This document shows positions 9,420-17,450 of a DNA stretch of 64,000 nucleotides, one piece after another (position 1 is the first letter of the stretch; every line of letters starts with the position of its first letter). The notes under the pieces were generated by a model. That model worked only from the letters and a program-made list of their open reading frames with translations, was not told the origin of the DNA and ran no database searches. The position numbers and the translations under genes were made by a program. The stretch is from NCBI GenBank assembly GCA_902792085.1, contig CADAYE010000006.1:44615-108614 (forward strand), in the 5' to 3' direction. Source of the DNA: an uncultured bacterium (GTDB lineage Bacteria; Cyanobacteriota; Vampirovibrionia; Gastranaerophilales; Gastranaerophilaceae).

Positions 9420-10835
9420 ATGAAAAAGTTATTCTTATCCTTAATGATGTGTTTATTTGTTGCGGGTAGTGTTTGGAGTGCAGAAGTTCCTCAGGAAGTA
9501 AAAGATTTTATCAGTAAGGACTTTGCGGGAACGGATTTTCGTTTTGACGGAGCGATAATTTTGCCTGATAATACTATGTATTTACTTGTATTCCCATCAA
9601 AAATTCAAACTGTTGAACAGGTAAAAGAAAAAAATGTTTATCCAGTCGGCCAGGTTATGAAAAACAAACCTGATATGGTCATTTTGAATAACGGTTATAC
9701 ACTGTTAAAAGTTATAAATATAAACGGAAAGAAAACTGTTTTAAATATCGCAAATCTTCCGGATGAAATTCAATCTGGGCTCTTATCACAAGATTTGTTA
9801 TTGCCAAAAGGTCTTGTTATTCCAACATCTATGAAAGGAATTATAGGTGATTTGGATGCCGATGTTGCTGATGATACAGGTTTAAGAATTGATAACCTGA
9901 GATTTTCAACTGCAAAGCGGACTACTCCAATAGTAGAACTTGAAAATAAAACATTTTATATAGCCCCCGGAGTCAGTCGTAATATTCAGGTTGTAAGTTC
10001 AAATTCAAAAGCCCCTGCCTATGCACTTGAACAGAATGCTGTAATTAATGATATAAAAGGTTGGGATGGTAAATTTCTGCTTGTAACTTATTTTGATTCT
10101 CATGTTATGAATGTCATTTCGCTTATGGATGAAAAAATTATTAAAGATGTATCATTTGACGAAATTCCTGAGCAGATTGTTATAGATAAAGAAAACAAAA
10201 TTGCTTATATTTCTTCAGGTTCAAGTTCAAGCATTTATGTTTTTGATTTGCAAACAATGACTAAAAAACGACAGTTAAAAATTAACGGTAAATGCGATAA
10301 ACTAATCTTGGCTGATAATGGTAAAAAGATTTTTTATGTAGACAGGAATAAAAATGATATCTGGGCTATTGAACTCGACAATCACTATAAATTGAATAAT
10401 CTTGGGACATTCCCAAATATATCGGATATCGCTTATTTAAACGGCAAAGTATATGCTGTCAGCAGAACAAGAAGCAGAATGGCAATTGTTGATTACAATA
10501 CGTTGGAACTCGTAAAAGAACTCTATACCTGCGAAAAACCTGTAAGATTATATTCTCACGGAGATGATTTGTATATTCTCGGGGCAAATGATAATATAGT
10601 TGAAATTATTGATACAAAAGATGATTTGGTTACAGATAAATTGTATCTTGATACAGAGTCATTTGCGACAAATATCACTCCGATTGATAATACCGAACTG
10701 ATTATGGTTACAAATGCTAAAGCAGGGATGTATTCGGTTATTGATACTGCAACCAAGGACATAATCAAAACAAGCCCGCTTGATGTACCTGTCAGAGCGA
10801 TAGTTGTAACGGACAAAGTAAAAACGATTAAGTGA
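9420..10835 (+). CDS. secreted YncE-like beta-propeller protein
   Basis: Starts with a signal peptide (MKKLFLSLMMCLFVAGSVWS, probable cleavage after WSA). A region of about 150 residues without a recognisable fold follows. The remainder consists of repeated blade-like units (for example NKIAYISSGSSSSIYVFD, DNGKKIFYVDRNKNDIWAIE, GDDLYILGANDNIVEIID) typical of YncE/40-residue-repeat propellers. It is 471 residues long, exported, and probably binding or structural. It starts 1 bp after dnaJ and its stop overlaps the next gene, so it is probably co-transcribed with both. The specific function is unknown. Confidence 0.75.
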   Translation: MKKLFLSLMMCLFVAGSVWSAEVPQEVKDFISKDFAGTDFRFDGAIILPDNTMYLLVFPSKIQTVEQVKEKNVYPVGQVMKNKPDMVILNNGYTLLKVININGKKTVLNIANLPDEIQSGLLSQDLLLPKGLVIPTSMKGIIGDLDADVADDTGLRIDNLRFSTAKRTTPIVELENKTFYIAPGVSRNIQVVSSNSKAPAYALEQNAVINDIKGWDGKFLLVTYFDSHVMNVISLMDEKIIKDVSFDEIPEQIVIDKENKIAYISSGSSSSIYVFDLQTMTKKRQLKINGKCDKLILADNGKKIFYVDRNKNDIWAIELDNHYKLNNLGTFPNISDIAYLNGKVYAVSRTRSRMAIVDYNTLELVKELYTCEKPVRLYSHGDDLYILGANDNIVEIIDTKDDLVTDKLYLDTESFATNITPIDNTELIMVTNAKAGMYSVIDTATKDIIKTSPLDVPVRAIVVTDKVKTIK

Positions 10836-11443
10836 TGATTATAGACACATTCGATAAAACAACACAAGAAGTATTAAAAGAACTTGAAAAGACGCAGCAT
10901 GATTTTTGGAATATTTCAAGGACAACTGCGGAATTTTTGTATAATCTTATAGTTGACGGCGGAATAAAAAATGTCATAGAAGTCGGAACATCTAACGGTT
11001 ATTCAGGTATTTGGCTTGGGAAAGCACTAAAAAAAACAGGCGGAAAACTTACGACTATTGAATTTTATGAAAAAAGAATAGTACTTGCAAAAGAAAATTT
11101 TGAAAAATGCCAAGTTGACGATATTATTGAAATCAAGCAGGGTGATGCTTCGACAATCCTTGAATATTTGCCTGCTGATTTTAGGATTGATTTGGCATTT
11201 GTTGATGCATGTAAAAAGCAGTATATTGACTTTTTCCATCTGATTGAACCGCATTTGATTGCCGGAGGATATATAGCATGTGATAATGTAATTTCGCATG
11301 CGCAAAAGGTTCAGCCGTTTTTAGAAGATATTAATAATAATCCGAATTATGAAAATGTTGTTCTGCCTTTACCTGCAGGGTTATCATTAGGAAAAAAAAT
11401 CAGTAATTGTCATCCTGAACTTGTTTCAGGATCTTTTAAATGA
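10835..11443 (+). CDS. SAM-dependent O-methyltransferase with repeat-derived C-terminus
   Basis: A class I methyltransferase of the caffeoyl-CoA/catechol O-methyltransferase group. Motif I is VIEVGTSNGYSGIWLGKAL and the acidic ribose-binding residue is in TTIEFYEKR. IDLAFVDACKKQYIDFF and ACDNVISH are the metal-site strands. The substrate is unknown. The last about 12 residues, NCHPELVSGSFK, are encoded by a dispersed repeat (11409-11488), so the native C-terminus was probably different. I chose the ATG that overlaps the preceding TGA (TGATG); a GTG three bases earlier is also possible. 202 residues. Confidence 0.85.
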   Translation: MIIDTFDKTTQEVLKELEKTQHDFWNISRTTAEFLYNLIVDGGIKNVIEVGTSNGYSGIWLGKALKKTGGKLTTIEFYEKRIVLAKENFEKCQVDDIIEIKQGDASTILEYLPADFRIDLAFVDACKKQYIDFFHLIEPHLIAGGYIACDNVISHAQKVQPFLEDINNNPNYENVVLPLPAGLSLGKKISNCHPELVSGSFK

Positions 11444-11488
11444 TGTTAATGCAAAATTTTTAAGATTCTGAAATAAATTCAGAATGAC
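11409..11488. repeat. dispersed double-hairpin repeat (GTCATCCTGAA...TTCAGAATGAC)
   Basis: An 80-bp element bounded by GTCATCCTGAA and TTCAGAATGAC. It consists of two short hairpins, ATCCTGAActtgTTTCAGGAT and ATTCTGAAataaATTCAGAAT. Translated, its left end gives the residues HPELVSGS, a peptide widely seen where such repeats run into genes. It forms the 3' end of the methyltransferase gene and most of the spacer before the HIT gene. Confidence 0.8.
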
Positions 11489-11528
11489 AAAAATTTTGTA
11501 TATTATAAACAATTAAAGGGGGAAAATT

Positions 11529-11843
11529 ATGAGTGAAGATTGTATTTTTTGTAAGATTATAAATGGGGATTTTGGAACAGAATTTGTGTATGAAAGCAAA
11601 AATACCGTTGTTTTCAATGATATTAACCCCAAAGCACCTGTTCACATGCTTGTTTGTCCAAAAAAACATTATGCAACTTTGAATGATGTTGATGATAAAG
11701 ATTTGCTTGCAGAACTTTTACAAACTGTTCAAGAGGTAACAAAAAAAGTTGGTTTAAAATCTTACAGAACTCAAATTAATACAGGAAAAGAGGCAGGACA
11801 GGAAGTATTTCATTTGCATTTACATATCTTAGGGAAGAAATAA
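11529..11843 (+). CDS. HIT family nucleotide hydrolase (HinT-like)
   Basis: A small histidine-triad protein of 104 residues. The N-terminal CIFCKIINGDF is typical of bacterial HinT. The triad HLHLHILGKK near the C-terminus carries the catalytic histidine. Members hydrolyse purine nucleoside phosphoramidates and acyl-adenylates; the physiological substrate is uncertain. AAAGGGGGA precedes the ATG. It is followed by a hairpin and then speE. Confidence 0.93.
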   Translation: MSEDCIFCKIINGDFGTEFVYESKNTVVFNDINPKAPVHMLVCPKKHYATLNDVDDKDLLAELLQTVQEVTKKVGLKSYRTQINTGKEAGQEVFHLHLHILGKK

Positions 11844-11871
11844 TTGAATGAATATATTTATATGTTAGAAT

Positions 11872-11900
11872 AAAACCTGCGCAATGTATGTGCAGGTTTT
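11872..11900 (+). terminator. hairpin between the HIT gene and speE
   Basis: AAAACCTGC and GCAGGTTTT form a perfect 9-bp stem with an 11-nt loop, and the 3' arm ends in TTTT. It probably terminates the HIT transcript. A TAGAAT just upstream (11866-11871) means it might instead form the 5' leader hairpin of speE. Confidence 0.6.
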
Positions 11901-11922
11901 GTATATGAAAGGGAATATTATA

Positions 11923-12777
11923 ATGAAAAATGGTATAGAAAACGGTTATTATCATGAAATTACACCTCAGGGTTTCGGACTTGCAATTAAGGCAAAGGAA
12001 GTTTTATTTTCAGGTAACTCTCCGTTTCAAAAAGTTGAAGTTTTTGACTCAGATTCAATGTTAGGCAGAGTTTTAACCCTTGACGATTTGATGATGGTAA
12101 CGGAAGGTGATGAATACCATTATCACGAGATGATATCACATATTCCTATGATGCAGCATCCATGTCCGAAATCTGTTCTTGTTATAGGCGGTGGTGACGG
12201 CGGTACGGTCAGAGAAGTTCTAAAACACAAGACTGTTGAAAAAGTAGTTTTATGCGAAATAGATGGTATGGTTATTGAAGCATCAAAAAAATTCTTGCCG
12301 ACTGTTGCCTGCGAACTTGATAATCCTAAGGTTGAAATAAGAGTTGAAGATGCTATTGAATTTATAAAAGATAAAAAAGACGAATACGATATAATTTTAA
12401 TCGATTCCACAGATCCTATGGGACCGGGTGAAGGCTTATTTACTGATGAATTCTACACAAATATAAAAAATTCTCTTAAAAAAGGCGGTATAATGGCTGC
12501 TCAGTCTGAATCCCCCGTTACAAACCATAACGAAATCAAAAAGATGTATGAGCAATTACATCGAGTATTTCCGATTGTTTCGACATACACTTCAAACATG
12601 CCAACCTATCCCGGAGGTTATTGGGCTTGGGCATTTTGTTCCGTTGATGTAGAACCTTTGAAATATTATAATGATGAAAGAGCAAACGAAATTATACCAA
12701 CTTGCAAGATGTATAACAAAGATTATCATTATGCAAGATTTGCGCTACCAAATTATTTAAAAGAACTTGTTAAGTAA
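11923..12777 (+). CDS. speE: spermidine synthase (polyamine aminopropyltransferase)
   Basis: Transfers an aminopropyl group from decarboxylated SAM to putrescine. The N-terminal beta domain contains VEVFDSDSMLGRVLTLDD. The Rossmann domain carries VLVIGGGDGGTVREV and the catalytic Asp in IILIDSTDPMGPGEGLF; YPGGYWAWAF near the end is also typical. I placed the start at 11923 because AAAGGGAA lies 6-13 nt upstream; an in-frame ATG at 11884 would fall within the hairpin. 284 residues, normal length. Its 3' end overlaps the convergent methyltransferase gene by 8 bp. No speA/speD is in the window. Confidence 0.95.
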   Translation: MKNGIENGYYHEITPQGFGLAIKAKEVLFSGNSPFQKVEVFDSDSMLGRVLTLDDLMMVTEGDEYHYHEMISHIPMMQHPCPKSVLVIGGGDGGTVREVLKHKTVEKVVLCEIDGMVIEASKKFLPTVACELDNPKVEIRVEDAIEFIKDKKDEYDIILIDSTDPMGPGEGLFTDEFYTNIKNSLKKGGIMAAQSESPVTNHNEIKKMYEQLHRVFPIVSTYTSNMPTYPGGYWAWAFCSVDVEPLKYYNDERANEIIPTCKMYNKDYHYARFALPNYLKELVK

Positions 12778-13516
12778 ATAATTCATACATAATAATTGAA
12801 ACGGAAGATGCAAGATTTAAAGATTCCACATTTTCTTTCATTTCAATTTTTACATTGTAAGAGGAAAACTTTTGGAGTTCGGGGGAAAGACCTTCTGCTT
12901 CGCTTCCGAACATAATAAGTGCTGGTCCTTTAAGCGAAAAATTCTTTAAATAATTTGTACTTTTAGGCAGGGTGGCAATTCTTGAAAAATCCCCAAAGGT
13001 ATTTTTTAAAAGTTCAAATTTTTCAATATGAACAATTGGTATTTTCCAAAGGTTTCCGACTGATGAACGAACGCATTTTGGGTTATATATATCTGCGCAA
13101 TCGCCGTAAAGAACAATACCTTCGCATCCGAATGCAACTGCAGAACGAATTATTGTACCTAAATTCCCCAAATCTTTTATTCCTTCTAACAGTATGACTT
13201 TTTTAAGAGTTTTGAAAATTTTTATATCGTAGTTTTTTTGTTTTGCAACTGCTACGGCAGGCGGGGCTGATTCTGTTGATGAAATTTTTTTTAGTACCGC
13301 TGAATTTGTTTCAATAATCAGTTGTTTTAAAAACTGATAGTCTTTAAGGTGTTCTTTATCAACAAAAACATTTTCTATTTCTAAACCGCAGTCAAATGCC
13401 TCTTGTATGGCTTTATATCCTTCAAGTAAAAATTTTCCCGATTCATTTCTGTATTTTTTTTGCTGGAGTTTTGCGCAAGTTTTTATTAATTCATTATTAG
13501 TGCTTGTTATTTCCAC
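12770..13516 (-). CDS. TrmH/SpoU family RNA 2'-O-methyltransferase
   Basis: A SPOUT-fold methyltransferase, probably acting on 23S rRNA or tRNA ribose. An N-terminal substrate-binding domain (GKFLLEGYKAIQEA) precedes the knot domain with ILLEGIKDLGNLGTIIRSA (motif 1), FGSEAEGLSPEL (motif 2) and VESLNLASSVSIIMYE (motif 3). 248 residues. The start is a GTG that overlaps the stop of the peptidase gene (TAGTG), so translation is probably coupled. The 3' end runs 8 bp into speE on the other strand. The exact target nucleotide is unknown. Confidence 0.92.
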   Translation of the reverse strand: MEITSTNNELIKTCAKLQQKKYRNESGKFLLEGYKAIQEAFDCGLEIENVFVDKEHLKDYQFLKQLIIETNSAVLKKISSTESAPPAVAVAKQKNYDIKIFKTLKKVILLEGIKDLGNLGTIIRSAVAFGCEGIVLYGDCADIYNPKCVRSSVGNLWKIPIVHIEKFELLKNTFGDFSRIATLPKSTNYLKNFSLKGPALIMFGSEAEGLSPELQKFSSYNVKIEMKENVESLNLASSVSIIMYELFT

Positions 13517-15078
13517 TATATTACCTCAAATTCGCTTAGCCATTCTTTTTCAATATCTGTTAGCATATCATAATCAATAAGTTTTTTCTCATAATTCATT
13601 TTAACAAAAGAATGAATATTACTATCCTTATAATAGCAGGAATTTTCAAGTCTTACACCAAATTCACCCTGCTTATAAAGTCCGGGTTCAATTGAAAAGC
13701 ATTCCCCATTAAGAAGCGGCACTTTTGCAATTTCTCTTTCGCTCAAATTTGGCGGATATTCGTGAACATTTATACCTATTCCGTGACCTAATCCGTGATT
13801 AAACACAAATCCTTCCAAATCCATATTCGCAAAATAATCTTTTACAAAATTATGTATTTCTTGTCCGTACAAAGGCCTTTTATTGTGTGTTTTTCCGTAG
13901 TTGTATGCATTCAAAAATGCTTTCAATACTGTCGTATAGACTTTTTTATGCAATGGTTTCGGTTCACCTTTCACAAAAACCCTTGTAATATCTGTTGCAA
14001 GTCCACCCTCAAAATATCCGCCGCAGTCGATTAAAACAAGACTCCCATCTGTTATAATTTCGTCTTTTGAACATTTAGAGTAGTGCGCAAGTGCGCTGTT
14101 TTGGTCTTTTGCAACTATCGGTGCAAAACTTAATCCTGTTGCTCCCTGATTTTTAAATTCTTTTGCAAGTTGAACCGCTATATCAAATTCGGATAAATTG
14201 TCATTGTTGTTGATGTATTCTCTTATCGCCTTTACTGCGTTATCAGTCCTTTGAAAAGCATCTTTTAAGTGATCAATTTCAAAATTATTTTTTTGCGCCT
14301 TCATCAGTTTAACAGGAATTATTTTCATATCAAAGGCTCTGTCACCAAGCAAATTATACTCATAGGCATTAATATTGTTTTTATCAACAAAAACATCATG
14401 TTTCACATTTGTCAAAAAATCATCAAGTGTTTTTAACTTTTCTCCCGAAAACAATATTGCGTTATCTTTCATTATAATTGCTTTTGCCTGAATTTTTGCG
14501 CTATAAGGCTGTCTTGTAAAATTCCTCATATTAAAAAGATAAGACACTTCATCTAAATCAGTAATATATAGCGCTTCATCATTACTCAAATTTGCGGAAA
14601 TATTTGAAATTTTATCCTCTGATAATAAACCTGTGTATTTTGTGTCAATCAAAATGTCACCGTTGTTATCATAGTTTGTATCTTCATCAAACGGGTCTTT
14701 AGTAAAATATTTCAGTTCACGCTTTGCACCTAATTTTAATGCTCTGTTTTGTGATATTTTCTTTGAAAATACTCCTAAAACTTCGTTTTCAGGTATTCTT
14801 GCAATAATTTCTTCAATAAGGTTTTCTAAACTTTGCAGTTTTACAACTGTCACAATATTATGGTCAACCTCGTTTTCAGCCTGAATGTGATATCTTCCGT
14901 CAACAAACAGATAAATTGTTTGAGGAGTAACAAGCGCTTCACCTGTAGAACCGGTGAAGCCGGTAAGTTTGTAGCGTGAATTTTGCGCTAAAGTATTATA
15001 TTCAACCAAAAATTCATTAGTTGAATTGACAAGCAGATAATGTACTCCATTAGTCTGCATAAAATCTCTGATATTCAT
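13516..15078 (-). CDS. pepP: Xaa-Pro aminopeptidase, M24B family
   Basis: Removes an N-terminal residue next to proline. Two creatinase-like N-terminal domains (including GFTGSTGEALVTPQ and LFVDGRYHIQAENEV) precede the pita-bread catalytic domain. Metal ligands are visible in LVLIDCGGYFEGGLATDITR (two Asp), FNHGLGHGIGINVHEYP (His), FSIEPGLY (Glu) and GVRLENS (Glu). The 520-residue length matches the two-repeat bacterial/eukaryotic form. It is the second gene of a minus-strand operon: parvulin, this, SpoU methyltransferase. TTGCTGGGGGAAAT stands before the ATG. Confidence 0.93.
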   Translation of the reverse strand: MNIRDFMQTNGVHYLLVNSTNEFLVEYNTLAQNSRYKLTGFTGSTGEALVTPQTIYLFVDGRYHIQAENEVDHNIVTVVKLQSLENLIEEIIARIPENEVLGVFSKKISQNRALKLGAKRELKYFTKDPFDEDTNYDNNGDILIDTKYTGLLSEDKISNISANLSNDEALYITDLDEVSYLFNMRNFTRQPYSAKIQAKAIIMKDNAILFSGEKLKTLDDFLTNVKHDVFVDKNNINAYEYNLLGDRAFDMKIIPVKLMKAQKNNFEIDHLKDAFQRTDNAVKAIREYINNNDNLSEFDIAVQLAKEFKNQGATGLSFAPIVAKDQNSALAHYSKCSKDEIITDGSLVLIDCGGYFEGGLATDITRVFVKGEPKPLHKKVYTTVLKAFLNAYNYGKTHNKRPLYGQEIHNFVKDYFANMDLEGFVFNHGLGHGIGINVHEYPPNLSEREIAKVPLLNGECFSIEPGLYKQGEFGVRLENSCYYKDSNIHSFVKMNYEKKLIDYDMLTDIEKEWLSEFEVI

Positions 15079-15104
15079 ATTTCCCCCAGCAATTGCAGAA
15101 TAAA

Positions 15105-15389
15105 TTAATCTTCTTTTCCGGTAAGTTGAATTAAATGCCAGCCAAATTGAGTTTCAACAGGCTGTGAAATTTCACCGACTTCCATAGAAAAACAAGCATC
15201 TTCAAACGGTTTAACCATCATGCCTTTCCCAAAGAAGCCCAAATCTCCACCTGCTCTGCCGGACGGACACATAGATTTTTCCATAGCCGCATCAGCAAAA
15301 TCAATTTTGCCTGAAATGATTTCGTCATATAAATCTTTTGCTTCCTGTTCTGTTTTAACAAGAATATGGCTTGCTCTTACTTCTGTCAT
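15105..15389 (-). CDS. parvulin-type peptidyl-prolyl isomerase
   Basis: A stand-alone PpiC/rotamase domain of 94 residues: VRASHILVKTEQEA at the start, GRAGGDLGFFGKGMMVKPF in the middle and TQFGWHLIQL at the end, all standard parvulin motifs. No signal peptide is seen from this start, so it is probably cytoplasmic. The frame extends further upstream, but AAGGAG lies 8-13 nt before this ATG and the extension is not conserved-looking. It is first in the operon with the Xaa-Pro peptidase, which fits a role in proline-bond handling, though that link is inference. Confidence 0.92.
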   Translation of the reverse strand: MTEVRASHILVKTEQEAKDLYDEIISGKIDFADAAMEKSMCPSGRAGGDLGFFGKGMMVKPFEDACFSMEVGEISQPVETQFGWHLIQLTGKED

Positions 15390-15502
15390 AATATAAACTC
15401 CTTCTAAAACTTTTACCACACTATTATAAAATAAAAAGACTTGCCTTGCAAGAAAGCAAAACAAGCCGGAAGTTATAAAACATGAAAAATTTGCTGATAA
15501 AG

Positions 15503-15590
15503 TGTAAGTTCAAAACATTTTAAACCAAACCGGAAAAGAAACAAATCTTATCGCAACCCCGAAAAAGTGCCTGGATGCATTGAACTTACA
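15503..15590. repeat. 88-bp element with perfect 11-bp terminal inverted repeats
   Basis: TGTAAGTTCAA at the left is matched exactly by TTGAACTTACA at the right. The 66 bp between show little internal pairing. It could be a small non-autonomous transposon or a structured RNA. No target-site duplication is obvious. It occupies much of the roughly 380-bp gap between the divergent parvulin and anti-sigma genes; the rest of that gap holds a weak hairpin TACTC-tttgg-GAGTA followed by TTTTT near 15650-15672, and AT-rich promoter sequence. Confidence 0.45.
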
Positions 15591-15721
15591 TTAATATAAT
15601 AAACCTTCATGCCATTGTGTTGCACCATTCTTTAGTATAGATTACCACTACTCTTTGGGAGTATTTTTATATAATACAAAAGGATTATATGTATAAATTG
15701 GTAAATAATTTTATAAAAAAT

Positions 15722-15750
15722 GAACTTTTTTATTTTCTAATCGTTATAAT
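15722..15750 (+). promoter_or_regulatory. promoter of the anti-sigma/ECF sigma operon
   Basis: A TATAAT box is at 15745-15750. Overlapping it, TGAACTT (from 15721) and CGTT (15742-15745) resemble the GGAAC / CGTC-like pair of ECF sigma promoters with a 16-nt gap, which would allow the sigma factor encoded downstream to control itself. The second reading is inference from a loose match. Confidence 0.4.
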
Positions 15751-15769
15751 ATTGTAAAGGATAAAAATT

Positions 15770-16114
15770 ATGACAGAAAAATGTTCAAAATACGAAGCAT
15801 ATTTTACTTTTGCAAGTGAAGAAGATTTCAAAAAACATCTTGAAGAATGTGAAGATTGCAGAAAAGAGCATGAAAAGATGCAAAAAATTTCTTCTTTGGT
15901 TCAGGAAGTAACACCTTATTACAAAAAGAAGCGTCAATCGTCAAAAGTTTTCAAAATTGCATGCTCTTTATTGTTGTTTGTCTTTTTGGCTACGGGAATC
16001 GGGATTATTAATTTTAATACCGATATATCGGATACATTGAGGTACGGTACGACTTTAAGTGCGGAAGATTTAGGATTGCCTGTTGATTCGTATGGCTTAA
16101 TAATGGTAGAGTAG
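15770..16114 (+). CDS. anti-sigma factor with zinc-binding motif and one TM segment
   Basis: A 114-residue protein. An N-terminal cytoplasmic region carries the ZAS signature H23-x3-C27-x2-C30 (HLEECEDC). One transmembrane helix spans about residues 54-74, and a short outer tail of about 40 residues follows. This is the layout of membrane anti-sigma factors that hold an ECF sigma factor. Its TAG stop is followed immediately by the ATG of the sigma gene (TAGATG), so production is coupled. AAAGGA precedes the start. Coming before rather than after its sigma factor is less common. Confidence 0.8.
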   Translation: MTEKCSKYEAYFTFASEEDFKKHLEECEDCRKEHEKMQKISSLVQEVTPYYKKKRQSSKVFKIACSLLLFVFLATGIGIINFNTDISDTLRYGTTLSAEDLGLPVDSYGLIMVE

Positions 16115-16612
16115 ATGGATTTTAACAAAATAATAGAAAGTAACAAACAAAATATCAAAAATATAATTCGTCTGATAACTAAAGAAGAAAATGAAGATAT
16201 AGAGCAGGAAGTTTATCTTAAAATTTGGAAAAATTCAGACAAATACAAAGAAAAAGGTTCATTGAAAAGTTGGATTTCAATGATTACCAAAAATGCGTCA
16301 TTAGATTATCTAAAATCTGCGTATTACAAAGTATTTAATACATCTGACAATGAGGACTACACATTAGAAAGTGTAAAAGATAAAAAATCTACACCTGAAG
16401 ATAAGATAATAAATTTAGAAAGGCAAAAACATATAATTAAAGCCATAGAAGGCTTAAAACCAAAACTAAAAGAAGTGATAATTATGACTGAAATTGACGG
16501 ATATTCATACGAAGAGTGCGCGCAAAAGTTGAAATGTCCGTTAGGTACAATAAAATCACGCATATTTAATGCAAAAAAAGAATTAAGTATTCAGTTACAA
16601 GACTTATTATAA
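16115..16612 (+). CDS. ECF (sigma-70 family) RNA polymerase sigma factor
   Basis: A 165-residue group IV sigma factor. Region 2 includes EQEVYLKIWKNSDKYK and SLKSWISMITKNASLDYL. Region 4 includes KLKEVIIMTEIDGYSYEECA and the recognition-helix segment CPLGTIKSRIFNAKKEL. The ATG directly abuts the anti-sigma stop codon. The target regulon is likely the envelope, given the exported Spy-like product encoded 10 bp downstream. No other promoter with the same loose motif was sought systematically. Confidence 0.93.
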   Translation: MDFNKIIESNKQNIKNIIRLITKEENEDIEQEVYLKIWKNSDKYKEKGSLKSWISMITKNASLDYLKSAYYKVFNTSDNEDYTLESVKDKKSTPEDKIINLERQKHIIKAIEGLKPKLKEVIIMTEIDGYSYEECAQKLKCPLGTIKSRIFNAKKELSIQLQDLL

Positions 16613-16622
16613 GGAGAACACC

Positions 16623-17180
16623 ATGAAAAAATTACTACCTGTACTTTTATTATCGGCAGTTTTAACAATTGGTTCAGCGCAGGCTTTTGCAAATGAATCA
16701 GCCGATACTATTCCTCAAAAACCGCAAAAAGAACAGCAAATGAAAGTCAGACAATCGTTTGAAAAGCGTCTGAATTTAACGGAAGAACAAAAGACAAAAG
16801 CAAAGAAAATTCATCAAAAAGGTGCAAAACAAATGAAATCTTTGATGGATAAGAAGATTGAACTAAAAAAAGAAATAGGTACAATTAAAAAATCTGATTT
16901 AGATGAAACAAAAAAACACGAACAAATATCCAAAAAGTTCAAAGAAATGAGAAAACTTGACAAAAAGGCTCATCAAATCAGAAAACAAAACGGAAAAGAT
17001 TTTGAAAAGATTTTAACTGATGAGCAGAAAAACGAACTTGCAAAAATGAAATCTGAAGGCAGAAAAAGATTTGAAAAGAAACATCCGCCAAGACCACCGT
17101 TTGGAATGTTTGGTCCTGACTTCAAAGGCGGGGAAAAAGGAATCTTCCCTCCTCCACCTCCACCAAAAGAAGAAAAGTAA
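16623..17180 (+). CDS. Spy/CpxP-like periplasmic protein (LTxxQ repeats)
   Basis: A signal peptide (MKKLLPVLLLSAVLTIGSAQ, cleavage near AFA-NE) is followed by a very Lys/Glu-rich helical domain. It has two LTxxQ motifs (LNLTEEQKTKAKKI and ILTDEQKNELAKM), the hallmark of Spy/CpxP-type stress chaperones and metal-response proteins. The C-terminus is Pro/Gly-rich with a run of six prolines. 185 residues. AAGGAG precedes the ATG and it follows the sigma gene by 10 bp, so it is probably both a product and a target of the system. A strong terminator follows. Confidence 0.8.
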   Translation: MKKLLPVLLLSAVLTIGSAQAFANESADTIPQKPQKEQQMKVRQSFEKRLNLTEEQKTKAKKIHQKGAKQMKSLMDKKIELKKEIGTIKKSDLDETKKHEQISKKFKEMRKLDKKAHQIRKQNGKDFEKILTDEQKNELAKMKSEGRKRFEKKHPPRPPFGMFGPDFKGGEKGIFPPPPPPKEEK

Positions 17181-17198
17181 TATATAAATTAACCAAAA

Positions 17199-17231
17199 CA
17201 GGAAGTGATGATTTTTCACTTCCTCTTTTTT
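17199..17231 (+). terminator. rho-independent terminator after the Spy-like gene
   Basis: GGAAGTGA pairs with TCACTTCC (8-bp stem, 7-nt loop) and is followed by TCTTTTTT. Confidence 0.85.
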
Positions 17232-17233
17232 AG

Positions 17234-17301
17234 CCCTCTACCGTCGGGAGAGGGCAGAATTTGTTAATGAACGAAGTGAGTTTACAAATTCGGGTGAGGG
17301 G
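17234..17301 (+). repeat. palindromic repeat copy, first of a tandem pair
   Basis: CCCTCTACCGTCGGGAGAGGG forms one hairpin. AATTTGT and ACAAATT form a second around ACGAAGTGAG, and the copy ends CGGGTGAGGGG. The next copy follows 22 bp later in the same orientation. Confidence 0.85.
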
Positions 17302-17323
17302 TCAGTTAAAAAAGTTTTATTTA

Positions 17324-17392
17324 CCCTCTACCATCGGGAGAGGGTTATTTTTCTTAATGAGCGTAAGCGAATTTAGAAAAATGGGTGAGGGG
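17324..17392 (+). repeat. palindromic repeat copy, second of a tandem pair
   Basis: Same block order as the copy at 17234: CCCTCTACC, TCGGGAGAGGG, an inner stem around GAGCGTAAGCGAA, then GGGTGAGGGG. The inner stem sequence has diverged (TTTTTCT with AGAAAAA) but remains complementary, indicating selection or recent origin for pairing. Confidence 0.85.
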
Positions 17393-17450
17393 TTAATCAT
17401 GATATAATAAAAACATAAAACACAAAAGCACGACTCTAAATCAGGCAAAA

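Noticed and set aside
11460..11669. Minus-strand frame ending in NFCHSEFISES
   Set aside because: Its start lies antisense to the HIT gene and its end is only the translation of the dispersed repeat.
15503..15590. Possible signal recognition particle or 6S RNA
   Set aside because: The GGAA-tetraloop and AGCA motifs of SRP RNA are not present in the expected arrangement, and the element is too short for 6S RNA.
16879..17180. Metal-binding function for the Spy-like protein
   Set aside because: The C-terminal segment is Pro-rich but lacks His/Cys clusters, so no metal ligand set can be named.
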